A stretch of DNA of 64,000 nt, taken from contig OZ007567.1 in NCBI GenBank assembly GCA_963931925.1, positions 85,925,677-85,989,676 on the forward strand, given 5' to 3'. The stretch comes from Onchidella celtica (Eukaryota; Mollusca; Gastropoda; Systellommatophora; Onchidiidae). Below the pieces are notes generated by a model, which was not told where the DNA came from, ran no database searches, and saw nothing but the letters and a program-made list of their open reading frames with translations. This document shows, in pieces, positions 36,100-48,023 of the stretch; the stretch's first letter is position 1, and each line of letters starts with the position of its first letter. The position numbers and the translations under genes are program-made.

Positions 36100-36330
36100 G
36101 GGCCCAGAGCAGGCCTAATATGGCCGCTTCCGGGGCAAACTTTTTTTTTTAAATCCCCACCACAAAATCACTGACAAGAAAAACAGAAACGAGAAAAGTG
36201 AGGTGTAAATGCCAAGAACAGCGAACCTTCTAGACCTAAAACCAACTTTGCCTGTCTAGTTGTATCCGAGTTGTATATTACGCGCACGTTGAAATAGCCT
36301 TCAGATTTCAGCTACTCGGCAGATTTACAG
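36100..36330 (+). mobile_element. SINE-like repeat related to the 16.4 kb element
   Basis: It shares GTGAGGTGTAAATGCCAAG (36198-36216), followed by A.CAGCGAACCT, with the 16391 element. CGGGCCCAGAGCAGGCC ... GGGGCAAAC and CGCGCACGTTGAAATAGCC (36281) are also present. The parts are in a different order from the 16.4 kb copy, so this may be two adjoining partial copies. Confidence 0.4.
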
Positions 36331-36437
36331 TCTCATCCATAAGATGAAGTTGTTCTCATTCATGTTTGACTGAAACGTGTCCATTCCTTTCCTCTTAGGC
36401 TGGTGCCACACTGTGTCACGTCCGTTTTTCCGTCTCT

Positions 36438-36635
36438 TTTGGCTCAGTGGGCAAAGTCTCTCTCCCCCCCCCCTCCCCCTCCCCCCAGCTGATTCAAGAC
36501 AGTTTTGATGCACCCGACTCAATGAGACAGACATGATCCAGTTTAGCCAGGACCCGAGATCCCGTTTAACCCCATAGACCACACCTCACACAAGAACCGA
36601 CATAAAAATAGCCTTGACTCAGTGTGTCTCCAGCC
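36438..36635 (+). mobile_element. tRNA-derived SINE, copy 1 (with A and B boxes)
   Basis: TGGCTCAGTGG at 36440 fits a pol III A box, and GATTCAAGAC at 36491 fits a B box. The spacing of about 50 bases includes a C-rich expansion. The body AGACAGTTTTGA..CACCCGA and CCCGTTTAACC.CATAG.CCACACCT matches copies at 52567 and 59165. Confidence 0.55.
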
Positions 36636-37004
36636 TTAGATTACAAGATCACTCAATTTTACACTATCGACATTTTTACATGAAAAATTATATTGATTGA
36701 TTGACAGACTTGATGATACACGCAAGGTTTATCACCGACGCCGGTCTGTGACAGAACGTTTTATTCTGTGTGGAGCAATGTGATACTTACTGTCGTCCTT
36801 ATGTTAAAGAAACCCGTGATCAAGCGATGTCCTTACTTGAAGAGCTGTCCTTCTCAGCTTAAATTCAGAATATTGGTTTATTTCACTTAGGTCACCCAAA
36901 ATTGTGATGTTCACCTCATGGCATCCCGGCCTTTCCTCCCCCAGCGCACGGCGACTGAGCAAGCGCACTTGCATTTTTTAATTTTTTTTTGCACAGTGGC
37001 TGAA

Positions 37005-37184
37005 CATGCGCACTCGCAAAAGGATATCTGCAATCCAAAAAAGAAGAATTGAAACTCCTAGGAAAAGAAACAAATGGCTTTGGAACTTCAGATGAAATGC
37101 GAAATAAAATTCAAAAGTTTGTAACAGCACAAGTTCTATGACGTCAACACAAACAAATCAGTTGCAACAGTTCAACTGACGCGG
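37005..37184 (+). repeat. Dispersed repeat family W, copy 2
   Basis: Matches 30545-30714 from CATGCGCACTCGCAAA through AATCCAAAAAAGAAGAATTG and GACGTCAACACAAACAAATCA to ACGCGG. Confidence 0.65.
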
Positions 37185-37325
37185 GTCTTTTCCCCCCTAT
37201 AGTTTATGATATGGCTTACAATTCTCAAGTTTTCATAATTTAATCAATATCCTTTGTCCAAAAGTTTCGACATTTCTGCATATTCCCTGTCGTTAATCAT
37301 CTTCATTTCGATTGGTTGTGTGCAC

Positions 37326-37679
37326 ATTATTGTATGTTTGGCTCGAGCACCTAGTACGAATGGAGGATGGCACAATCCCCATGGACCTTCTCTACGGAGA
37401 GTAAGTGGCGGGAAAATGCCCAATAGGCAGACTCCATTTGCGCTACAAGCATGAGTGCAAGGGGGACCTGCAGGCCCTGGACATCGAAGCGAAGTCACGG
37501 AAAGCCCTTGCCTCAGACAGAACACCCTGGAAGCAGTTAGTGAAGCAAACCATGGCTGCACCATCTGTGGAAGGGTCTGTCACTTCCGGATAGGCTTACC
37601 CAGCCACACACGGTTCTACACCAGACTGAAACATACATCCAGGGCACAACCCCATAGTCTTTCGATACTGACGGATGCC
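37326..37679 (+). pseudogene. Decayed LINE ORF2 C-terminal fragment
   Basis: Seen: the plus strand reads VWLEHLVRMEDGTIPMDLLYGE then a stop, followed in another frame by ALQA-type sequence and in a third by CTICGRVCHFRIGLPSHTR. It ends NPIVFRY-stop at 37671 and then ACGGATGCC. The motif order equals that of the 33.6-34.4 kb copy: (W)LGHVVRM, DG.IP.DLLYGE, zinc finger, IVFR-stop, 3' tail. The zinc finger keeps C-X2-C and H, but its last cysteine is a tyrosine. At least one stop and two frame changes are present, so it is older than the other copy, and its sequence differs enough to be another subfamily. Confidence 0.8.
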
Positions 37680-38085
37680 AAGCTATTACGTGTGCTGTGT
37701 GCTCTGAGCGTGCATGAGTAAGTTGTGTATCTGTGTGGGAGTGAATTTGATACTGAAATCAAATACCAACTAATCCACCTTGCTCGCGTCTGTGCCCCAC
37801 ATCAGCTTTAGCTTTTGCTGCATTCTCGAGTGGCTGCAAGCACCACTGGACGCGAGTCTCCTGAGCTTAAGTTCGCCAGGAAGCAAAAAAAAAAAAAAAA
37901 GCTTGTAATGTTTTATGTGGCCCGAGAAATCATTTTCACGGCTGGATCCAAACCAGACTTTTCACGGCTGGCACTCAAGAAACGTCGCATTCATTATTCA
38001 GTAAGTCTTTACCAGTAACATTGTTATCCATTTGGCAAATGTCAGCTTACCAACCGTGGTAGGAAGGCTTATCGCTCAAAGCATC
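37680..38085. other. No gene seen
   Basis: Includes an A16 run near 37887. No clear element ends. Confidence 0.4.
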
Positions 38086-38576
38086 CATCCCTCCCTCCAT
38101 CGATTTATCCATCCACCCATCCATTCATCCCTCCGTCCTTCCATCCATCCATCCATGCATCCATCCATCCATCCATCAATGCGCATATCCCTCCATCCCT
38201 CCGTCCGTCGTTCCGTCCGTCCATCTATCCATCCATCCGTCCGTCCATCCATCCACCCATCTGTCCATCCATCCATCCATCCATCAATCCATCCATCCAT
38301 CCATCCATCTGTCCATCCATCCATCCATCCATCCATCCATCCATCCATCCATCCATCCACCCATCCATCCCTCCTTCCGTCCGTCCGTCCTTCCGTCCGT
38401 CCATCTATCCATCCATCCGTCCGACCATCCATCCACCCATCTGTCCATCCATCCATCCATCCATCCATCCACCCATCTGTCCATCCATCCATCCATCCAT
38501 CCATCCATCCATCCATCCATCCATCCATTTATGCCTAGGTCTTCCTCGTGCATCCATCCATCCATCCATTTATGCC
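38086..38576. repeat. CATC microsatellite with a higher-order 180-bp repeat
   Basis: Nearly 450 bases of CATC units with CGTC, CCTC and CATT variants. The variant string TCCATCTATCCATCCATCCG occurs near 38219 and 38399, 180 bases apart, so a block has been duplicated. At the right edge ATTTATGCCTAGGTCTTCC occurs at 38527 and 38568, a 41-bp duplication. The Pro-Ser-Ile-His and Met-Asp-Gly-Trp frames are by-products. Confidence 0.95.
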
Positions 38577-38619
38577 TAGGTCTTCCTCGTGCAGTTTTGC
38601 CAGACGCAGGGGCAACACC

Positions 38620-40005
38620 CCCCCCCCCTCTCTCTCTTTCTCTCCCTCTCCCTTCTCCCCCCCCCCTCCCCCGGGCTATCACTCTGCATCATGCTCTGCT
38701 GCATTCTGCCCGTAATCAACAACAAACATGAATAATAAATTCCCATCACTTTCCCTCTAACCCCAGGTCCACATTGATATACCCGCATGTGTGTTCACCT
38801 GTATGTCTGTATGTGTGTGTATACATAGACAACCTTTCAATATTAATCAGCAAAGTGCAATAACAGAATTATTCCTATTATCTTGTCTCCTCTTTCTCTC
38901 GTCATATCTCTCCTTTAGTTTTTCCTTTACTATGTCTTTCTTTTTTCTCATTTCATCCATTATTCCCTGTTATCTTCCATCTCATTTGATTGCTTCTCTC
39001 CTTTTTCTTCTCTTTCCCTCTTGTTCCTCTACTGTTGCATTTTCTCCTATTGTCCTCTATATTTCTCCCCACGGCGTGTACATGGCAATGCTACACTCAA
39101 CAATACACGACAAATAATTATTCCGAACTTATAATAATACAATAATTATTATAAACCCATGTCTGCATGTAGAGAGATGGACTTGCCAAGCGTTGCCTGT
39201 AAAACTCATCCATTGTCGTAGGTGGTAGAGAAACGAAACTTCAGGATTAAACGAGTTCATCTCAAGCTAGGCTTTGGTAAGGAAAAATCTGTCTTGTTCA
39301 CTACAAGTTCCTCACCTTTAGGCACCATAGGAGAGTGAATCAGAACTGGTGCGAGGTCGTAGGGTAGTTGTGCATAAAATTAGAAAGTATTCTAAACAGA
39401 AGTACTTCGAAAGGGACTGTAGTCCCTATGGGCTTTCTTAATATCAAAATAAAAACAAACATTGTACATTTTTGAGCACGAAAGTTATGGGTTCCATGCC
39501 AACAATATCTTTTGTTTTTCCTCATCCCTTTTGACCACAGCGCAAGGTTTTGCACACAACATTTCAAATATCAGGTCAGAGAGATCGCCATGCTCTTACT
39601 TGCAGCAACAATAGAGCAAAATTCTTGATTATACTATTCGCATTGTTGTCTATGACATCCACGGAGTTGATGGCATTAAAAAGGAAAGTTACCAAATTAC
39701 AGGCAACCTGTCAGAGAAGACTGAAGAAGTGTTTAACATAACTATGCCAAATTGAAATTTAAAGTCACCCCAAGGTGAATTTCATGCTAGACTAGAGTTC
39801 ACTCAATTGATGTTAAAGAGTGGGTGATCTTTCCTGTGATTTTACAAATAGAACTAGCACTCGCGGGACATGACAATAAGATAATAATATTAGAATACAG
39901 AACATCTTTCACTTGATTGCCCAGGGCTTCGCGATTGTGTTACTGTTGCCTGCTTGTTTCTCTTTGTCATTGCCAACTGAAGCAGAATATCTCGTGAGAC
40001 AGAGT
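38620..40005. other. No gene seen
   Basis: C/T-rich at 38622-38672 and 38880-39070 without clear units, then AT-rich. The frame at 38791-39117 is low-complexity. Confidence 0.4.
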
Positions 40006-40144
40006 TTGAGTTATTGTTTGAGTTTGGAGAAAGTGCGTCGATAAGATAACGATGACACTGTGCTAGGAAGCAGGGCAGTAAACAGAATGTAATAGAATGA
40101 TAAGACAGAAGGAGATCCTACCAGTAGCGCCCGCCAACCAACGG
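40006..40144 (+). repeat. Dispersed repeat family X, copy 2
   Basis: GAGTTTGGAGAAAGTGCGTC, GATAAGACAGAAGGAGATCC and CCAGTAGCGCCCGCCAACCA correspond in order to the copies at 10885 and 58147. Confidence 0.55.
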
Positions 40145-42190
40145 CTCTTGAGACGGAGACTTTACTTCACTGAAAGCAGTCTGGATCCTCATACACGTGT
40201 TTACACGACCACAAACGCAGAACACATAGATCTACATACAGAACCATTTCTAAGACCATACATTCTAAATAAAATCGGTTTTCATCAAATTTCTGTAACC
40301 CCTCTTGCGGCCGGCTACTGCAGACTATCAAGACTTATAAATTCTATTTTGCTGAATGCCTTAACCCCCAGACTAAGTGACGCTGTGAGAGCTAAATTTT
40401 CTCAATTCCTGTTTATATAGAGATCCACTTATTTCCATTACTTTATAATTTTTATGGTAAATATGAATCTAAATCACGATATTTACCTGTAATTAAAAGC
40501 TGGTAATGGAAAACCATATGTAACTGGTAGGACAGTAAAGAGTTAACAGCAATGCTGTTTCAGTACTGGAAGGGTTGGAGATTGTGGTCACCCGTAAGCT
40601 ATATTAAATTCACAATAACAACAAGTACTTTCTGTGTGTTTCTGGTGAGGAAAAGGACACTTGAAGGCATGTAGGAAACTGGACGCACCACAAGATTACG
40701 TAAGTTATTGCCACTCATCCCTATTTTAATTCTCATGTCATTAATTTCAAGACTATAATCTGAATTTCAACAAATGCCTCAAGCTGTCATCGGCTCCATC
40801 TTTAACGGCAAGCAGCAACGTAATCTTTAGCCAAGTCACTGAGATGCACCTAAGTTTACAACGGCCGTTTCTTCCCACAGCGCTCATTAGTTAGCGCATA
40901 ACAACAGGGTGTGTGAGGGTCTTGCACCGTGCGGCACGGTGTCTCTAAACACCGGACCAATACAAATTCCTCCATTCCCTGCGTGACTCGCTCTGCCCTG
41001 GTATATTGATCTCCGTTCATAAAAGCTTTTTCTTATGCAAAGAAGCGACATCGGTGAGCTTATTCCTGAGTACATTTTAAACATTGCTGTGGAAGCCGCC
41101 GCTAATGTTCAAATAAAACCTGGGGTTTTAAAGGCAAAAAGTGCTGAAAGATTATGTGCGGTGGATGTTATCCAATGTTTTCAGCGGCAAAAACTACACT
41201 TGGTGTGAAGGTCGAAACCCTCAGTAACCTTCAATATCGGAGATGTAAACTTGGTTGTGAAATGTTATTTCGCCTTAGAAAAAACTATATGTATTGCTTT
41301 TCATTTAAATTTGTTTTTCACAAGTTCTCTCCGACCTGCAAAATCTCCTTCCCTTGCTAAACCGACCAGGTTCCAATTTCATTTTTGAATGCCAGATATT
41401 ATTAAGATTTTATATTTGGGGGACATGGTGACAGATTCTCAACATAATGGTTATTAAATGATTAAGTTTCACTGTCATGCATTGCATGATTACAGAATCA
41501 TGAAGAGTAGCAACAACAAGAAATATAAATGCTATACATTACATTACATTAATAAACAATAAAATCTGCCACGATTGCTTCTGGAAGAAAGGCCAATCAA
41601 AAACGAGATAAGAAGCGTATAGCCGATAAATAGGACACAAGAAAGAAAGGAAGAATGGATGAAAGAAAGATTACGATTGGACGACATGTTTTTAGCTCAT
41701 TCTTGAGCCGATGGAACATGTTTTTTTGCATTCCTGAGATCAGTGTTGCTTGGATGATGATGGAGATGATGATGTTGATGATGTTGATGACGGTGATGAA
41801 GGCAACACCCGTGATGGGCGATAATGAAAATTTCGGGACATAAGTGGAACAACACTGTAGACTCTACACTCACTTCCACCAGCACTTCCACGAATCTCAT
41901 TCTGTTGATCATAAACTAATGTGGTCGCCGGTCACGTTTTTTTTCCCCGGGCAAGCCGGTTGGGGAATCACACCGAGAGTAAATAAATCAATCTCAACAT
42001 TGATGATTAATTAACTCGCAATTGGCTGCGGCAATTTAATTAGAGCAGTTGCCTTTGAACGCTTGGACGACAAAAGGGTAGACGCCAGGTCGTGAGCTTA
42101 TTGACAGCCTGGATCCTGGCAGTACCGGCTTTCCAGGTAAAGTAGTCAGATAGCGCGTGCCTTGGAAGGCGCGAATCCGACTGAATGTTG
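40145..42190. other. No gene seen
   Basis: The 107-residue frame starting in repeat X (40097-40420) matches nothing I know. GAT repeats lie at 41753-41812. Confidence 0.4.
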
Positions 42191-42293
42191 TCAGGGGCGT
42201 ATAATCTCATTACAACTCAAATAGAGAAAATACTGAGCTGTGCACATTGTTAAAGAATGGTTGATAATAATGTAAAATACTACGTGCTCCGAA
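42191..42293 (+). mobile_element. Family Y MITE, copy 4 (diverged)
   Basis: CAGGGGCGTATAATCTCATT opens, AAATAGAGAAAATACTGAGC lies in the body, and AATGTAAAATACTACGTGCTCC closes. It is clearly homologous to the 17645 and 28759 copies but has lost the TTAA edges. Confidence 0.6.
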
Positions 42294-44015
42294 CAACAGC
42301 CAAATTTAGTATAGCCCCTATGCTTGTTTCACTGTTGGAGTCAGTACAGTTGTTGTTGTTATTGTTGTAACTGCTGTTGATAATGGTAGGTACAGAATAG
42401 TAGGAAACCACGACACGATCTGCTTTTTGGTATGGTGGTTGGGTAATTTGTAGAAATTGTTCCTGCTGTTTCTCTCTCGGAGATTTTGATCCAGTTTGAC
42501 CGAGAAATGAGTACTTGTTTGGCCCAATCTTCGGGTATAAGGACTCACCTGCTTTTGTCACCGTCGTTCATGTTCTCGTTAAATGCTGGAAGTTCATTTA
42601 CCCCTTACCATTAAGGCAAAAACTACGACAACAGCGGAGACCGAACCGTTTCAACAACAATATCCATGTCTGTATTTGCAAATGGATCACCGAGACGATA
42701 TCCGGTGATCTGAGAAGCATTTTTTGTTTTGTTTCAGACACGTGAGCGATTTTGCCACTCCCCGATGGATGCTGCAAAGACAGTGTCGACGCTGGTACAC
42801 TGCGCAAATACCTGATATTCCGTTTAAGTCAAAAGTACAGATCGAAGATTTACGACCTACAAGGTCTTTATTTCATCTCGGGTGCCTGTAAAACATCACA
42901 AATATTCAAGCAAGAAGCAGTCGATCAGTGTTACTGCATACGTATCAAAACACAGACTTCCAGCGTACATCACTGCGCCATGAGCAACAGGACGAGACAA
43001 TCATTCAATCACAGAACAATTTGACAAACTGTATCTCTCCGATACATCCAACTGTTTCCCCTGTCTCGCTGCTATTTTATTGGTATCTCTTTTGTCCCCT
43101 GTCCTCACACCCGTAAATTCACACAAACACATGCATAAATTGTAACAAAATGTATTCTATTCGCAACCGTTAACCACCTTCCTAAAACATTAAAAAAAAA
43201 AAATTCAATGAAAGGTCAGCAGCATGAAATTTGTAAGCCTTTTTACGTTCACCCTAAAGTTCAGTTCCTGAATAGTTGATTCAAATTTCTCTTCCCTGGC
43301 TGACACATTCAACTAAGAACAATAATGATTGATAATGATGATGATGATGATGATGACAATGATGATGATAATGCTGCTGGTGCTGGTTTGTCCTTTTCGC
43401 GTTGCAGAAAATCAATATGCCATTGGAAATATTGCTTTTTCTGTTGTTGGACTTTTTATACTGCGTCCTATTATATGACATTGCATATTTCCGTTTTGAT
43501 AGTGCCCATAAATCTGGTTTAAAACGAAATTAAATTTAACATCAGTGGACAATTTTTATCGGTTGCTGGGATTGATGCGAATATAATGATGATGGTGCTG
43601 GTGGTGGCGGTGATGATGATGATGATGATAATGAAAATAATTTCTGTTGCATGTACCTTGAGCAATAAGCTAATGGCAATTAGTATTATTGATCGCGTTT
43701 CGCTGAGTAAAGCTCGATCACCACAAGTTTTGTTGTCGCTTGAGTAATGGGATCAAATATCAGGTACACGAGTCAAAATGAATGCCGCGACACAAATGAA
43801 TGCTCGCTGATTGTCAGTGCTAGCATGCTGGTTGCTGGACTGTGAAGGATGATGAGTACTCATGCCTGCAAACTGTAATTAACGTTTCAAGGCTGACCAT
43901 TATGAAGAATTCAGGCTTTTTCACTGAGTGCAGTGTGTATCGTGCAAAGGTAACACGCCAATTACTGCATTGTAATCCACTGATACAGCGTCGTCTCCAC
44001 TCCCTATCGCTGTAA
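42294..44015. other. No gene seen; GAT-type trinucleotide repeats
   Basis: GATGAT repeats lie at 43326-43378 and 43584-43631. Other frames are short and unrecognised. Confidence 0.4.
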
Positions 44016-44462
44016 GGGGCCATACATAAAGTACGTAAGCTTGATTTTGGCGTTTGACATCCACCCCCCCCCCCAAACCAACCCAAGTGTACACTAGCTA
44101 TATATTTAGCATCACCCCCCCCCCAACCTAACCTCTCCTTGTGCGAGCATACGGCCCGTTAAAACGATGAATGTCCATGTTGGGGGGGGGGGGCACTTGA
44201 TGTTTTGAAACTTCAGGTGGCATGTGTAACACACAGCCAATGTTCAACTTTATATTTATAATCCTACAACTTTTTTGATGAGACGCACACACACACACAC
44301 AAAAAGTAAATAAAACCAAACGTGTGAATTCATTACCATAATTGAAAAACATAATAATGAACCCTCCCCCAGAAACCCCACCCCCTCTCTTTGCGTAAGC
44401 TTTTCATGCTCTGGGTTCAACCTTTCTCCCTTCCCCCGAGCACACGTACTTTATGGATTAAC
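44016..44462. mobile_element. Inverted-repeat MITE with GTACTTTATGG ends
   Basis: GGGGCCATACATAAAGTACG at 44016 is mirrored by CACGTACTTTATGGATTA ending near 44460. A CATAAAGTACG/CGTACTTTATG end pair is familiar from MITEs in several invertebrates (recalled, not searched). The interior contains C runs, a G12 run at 44182-44193 and a CA repeat at 44286-44300. Confidence 0.6.
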
Positions 44463-44615
44463 GAAATATCATAAAAACCACAGACAAACTGTTGGGGCGC
44501 AGCAGGGCTATAGGCAATGTCAAATTTGGGCAAAAAGAAAAAGATGTATGCGGCAAAGCCCCGCGTTGGAAACAATACCCAAACGATACAATGCAAACTA
44601 AAAAAGAAGACATGG
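44461..44615. mobile_element. Family V element, left arm with leader
   Basis: ATATCATAAAAACCACAGAC, CTGTTGGGGCGCAGCAGGGC, then GTCAAATTTGGGCAAAAAG, GTATGCGGCAAAGCC and AACGATACAATGCAAA are shared in order with 62935-63040. The first part is also shared with 7165-7205. Confidence 0.5.
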
Positions 44616-44874
44616 CCTCCCTACGCGTATCTCTATGAAACCTATAAACTCTCATTGTCTCTCAGCTCTCTGTCTGTACTTTGTGCAATTATATTATACA
44701 TAATCTAACTCTTCCATTTCAGTCCTTGTCATGGTTCGGATGTTGTTAAAACTCACGCAGAGAGTGAGTTGTTGTTGTTTTACCAGGGCCATGAGAAATT
44801 GGCTGGTGGCCTTGAACGGCCCTCGCGAATTATAGTTGGTGAGTAAATAAATGTAAAGTTAAACTGTTAGAGTC

Positions 44875-45600
44875 ACGCTTGTCGGTTTTAATGTTCGTGA
44901 TTAATAAGTAATGGAGTAGGGGTGAAACAAGGTGGGGATAGTTGACATTGTTAAGTATGACTAGACAAGTTTTTGCACGTTAACTGGCTGGTAGAATAGT
45001 GCAGACGTATTACTACAATTAAAATGGTGGGAGGTTTCGACCAATGAGATAGCTGAACTAATTGGGCCAGCGGACTAGCACTGCTGGGTAGCCAGATAGT
45101 ATAAAACATCGTGTAACGTTCAGATTATTGAATACAGACGAGCAGAAGCATCGTGTCGTGATGTATATCCGGTTGGCCAGTACCTGAACTGTGATTTGAA
45201 GACTAGAAGTCCTTGCTAACGGACTGACTGAGCTCTAGAAAGAAAGGTCTGAGTGGGCTGACCTTTGAAAGCCCACGCTGCGCTATATTGATGTTCGCGC
45301 CTACCAGTAGGCGTGACCAATGGTAATATATCTTATTTGTTCAAGCATAATAGAAGATCAGAGATAGAGAGAGAACCACAGCCTCATAGGAAGTCTAGGG
45401 AAACCCCAGCTGGCGCTCGACGGCGAGTGGCCTGTGTTATAGAATTATTTCCATAGTATGATTGAAGTAATATGGCACATTGTTGATGAATTGAATAATG
45501 ATTGTGCATATATATATAAATAGTTTTTTTGCAACTGCATAATTACCTACAAGCCGAAGTGTGCTTCTGTAGGCTTGGAACGTACTGGGCTCTCCTAACA
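44875..45600 (+). mobile_element. Possible solo LTR or LTR-element fragment
   Basis: The segment opens TGTTAGAGTC and closes CTCTCCTAACA, giving TGTTAG/CTAACA inverted ends as in many LTRs. TATAAAA lies at 45100-45106, in the first third where an LTR promoter would be. TGGCGACTGGCCAGTGG, 32 bases past the right end, could be a decayed primer-binding site. No 5-bp target duplication, second LTR or gag-pol frame was found. Confidence 0.35.
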
Positions 45601-46444
45601 TTCAAGCCCATCTGATTTAGGGAGAGTTTGCCTGGCGACTGGCCAGTGGCGACTCAACAGTCACTTTAAATTGATATCTAGTTTCGTATAATATACCTAT
45701 TTGCTATTGATTGCAGTACATCCAATAAGGAACCATAATTACATGAATATCATAGATTAAGTTAGTAATTAGAATTTATTGCTTTGAATATACCTCTATT
45801 GTCTTTTGTTTTGTTTATTAATATTTATGTAAAACATGGCCTGACCGGCCTGACATATATAGATACTCTAGTTGTTTGATACTTTTCTTGTGTGGTTGTG
45901 TCCGAGTGTGAGTTAGCTGCCTCTCGTGCAGTCGAATGCTCCCCAAGACCCTAACTCAGCTCCTGACAGTCCTGTCCATTGTAATTGTTCCATTCATTTT
46001 TATTTACACATTCTTGGCTTCCTGTGTTGTTGTTTTCTGCTGAGAGAGGAAGTAATTTTTTTTAAACAATACCATCTACTTTGTGTGGGTAAGTGTCATT
46101 TCCACGATCGATTCGACGTGGAGTTCAGCCGTTCTCTCCCCTTCCCAACAACATTTATGACCTGACTTAGCGCCTGGCGTCCCTTCCTTCCGTTTTCCGA
46201 GCGTACTTTGTCTACCCCTTCCGCTACGTGCCGTATCCCATATACAGGCGACTTTTATTGACCACTGACTCACACTTTACTTATTGATTGGTAAAAATGC
46301 GTTTTTTTCTCCATTCATAAAATCGTTCCCCAGGCGAGCAGTCCGTGAAAAGCTAGTGAAATATTTAGAATAGAGTGACAGACGACGTTCGTAATCTCCA
46401 GTACTGAAACCGCTTCCACTAAGACTAGAAACCATTATTAACAC
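45601..46444. other. No gene seen
   Basis: AT-rich sequence right of the possible LTR. It has no coding sequence that would support an internal retrotransposon region. Confidence 0.4.
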
Positions 46445-46784
46445 TAAAGGCCTGTTTACACTGGTAGGTTTTAGGAATAGAAAAGAAAGGAATGGGGCAT
46501 TGTGGGGGAAGAACTCTCCTGGCTTTCCAACTTTTGCTTTCCGATTTCCCCCTTCGAAACACGACCAAAACAAACGATGCGCATCGTTTCTCTTATAATA
46601 TTTTATAATTCATCTAATCCTTTTTGTCGGTCCTTTTTTTTTCTGCGTTGTACAACATTTTCATTATATTATAAGGGGGAATCGGAAAAACAAAGGACGG
46701 AAAGCCAGGAGAGTTCTTCCCACACAGTTCCCCATTCCTGCTTTCTATTCCTAAAACCTACCAGTGTAAATAAACAGGCCTTTA
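46445..46784. mobile_element. Inverted-repeat MITE (340 bp) with arms of about 110 bp
   Basis: TAAAGGCCTGTTTACACTGG at 46445 is mirrored by CAGTG.AAATAAACAGGCCTTTA ending at 46784. The arms continue inward through GGTAGGTTTTAGGAATAGAA, GAAGAACTCTCCTGGCTTTCC and CCGATT.CCCCCTT. The centre is about 100 bp of AT-rich DNA. Overlapping frames on both strands fall in the arms and are not genes. Confidence 0.75.
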
Positions 46785-47890
46785 GAAGTACTTCTCTCCT
46801 CTTTCATTGCCTCTCTTGGTGCTTATCGTCCATCTTCCCCACATCCTGTTAAATAATTGTTTTATTTTTTTCATTCTATTTCTCATACCTCTTCAACTTT
46901 TTTTCGAGTTTCTTTTAATGTATTATCTTTTCCCTCATCACCCGGCTTTTATTTTCACCTTCCTCTATTCCGCCTGCTTGTTTCGTGACCAGCATAATCA
47001 CGAGTAGGTGGTACTCTTTGTCCACGAAGTTTCACACGTTAAATGAAACCAGTCAGGCTACCGTATCACCAGTGTCCAGCAGTAATTTGCAATCCCCGCC
47101 CCCAAAACCCCACCCTTAGGGCAATCCTGAGTTTTATTTTGTTGGTTTTCTCAAAACAATATTAATATAGGATGAGAGAACTGCAGAAAAGTGGGCTTTG
47201 CTTATTTAACTCCTTGAATGCCGACAGCACACTGTCATGATTAATATTTTGTATGTTGGCTATAAATTTATCCAATACAATTATGAATTTTTAGACATTT
47301 GATAACATGTTGTTTTCAGCGTCCAGCATTTACCGTTTGGAGTAACCAAATTAATCACATTAAAAAATAATAAGAAACATAAAAATCATTGCAATATTGC
47401 TTTGGCACTGAAAAGGTTAATATCCCCGAAATGTACTCTTGCTGTCTACGCCATGTGGCATGATCACAATGGAACATCAAAGATAGTGCTTTAACACATA
47501 CTCAATCCCTCTCTATTTACCCACTCAACCACTCACATACTCGATTTTGCCCCATTTGCTCCTCACTTCAAAATTCCAGTAAAGCTGGAAAACTGCCCCA
47601 CTGGAGACATACGGAATTACACCGATCCTTGTGACCACCCCCTCCCCCCCCCCCCCACACACACACTCATTCTGAGACTGTCACAAAATTCACTCTGTAT
47701 GGTTTCTCTCGTGCATGAACTCGTGTGTCTGTCCCACACATTTTAATTGCCAGCCTCTCGTGATGGCGTACGCCAACTGTCATTGACCGTCGACTGCAAT
47801 TAATTTAATTTGTACTGTAGGTTCGTAATCCATCTCTCCAAATAGAAACACAGCCATGGAGATTAATGATCTGTGTACAGGACTAATGAC
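46785..47890. other. No gene seen
   Basis: Pyrimidine-rich to 46990, then AT-rich. A C14 run and short CA repeat lie at 47643-47668. Confidence 0.4.
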
Positions 47891-47894
47891 TTTC

Positions 47895-47984
47895 ATTTTA
47901 TCTCTCTGTCTCCCTTTCTTTCTTTCTGTATGTCTCCTCTCTGTCTGTCTGTCTGTCTGCCTGTCTCTCTCTCTCTCTCTCTCG

Positions 47985-48020
<36 letters not shown>
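47895..48020. repeat. CT / CTGT microsatellite
   Basis: CTGT units at 47940-47965, then CT with occasional CG to about 48017. Confidence 0.9.

Positions 48021-48023
<3 letters not shown>

Noticed and set aside
38032..38538. 168-residue open frame rich in Pro-Ser-Ile-His
   Set aside because: It is the translation of a CATC microsatellite; both strands are open for the same reason.
40097..40420. 107-residue open frame
   Set aside because: It begins inside dispersed repeat X and has no known domain or splice context.
42165..42185. GGCGCGAATCCGACTG as a possible tRNA T-arm
   Set aside because: No matching acceptor stem or anticodon arm could be folded around it.
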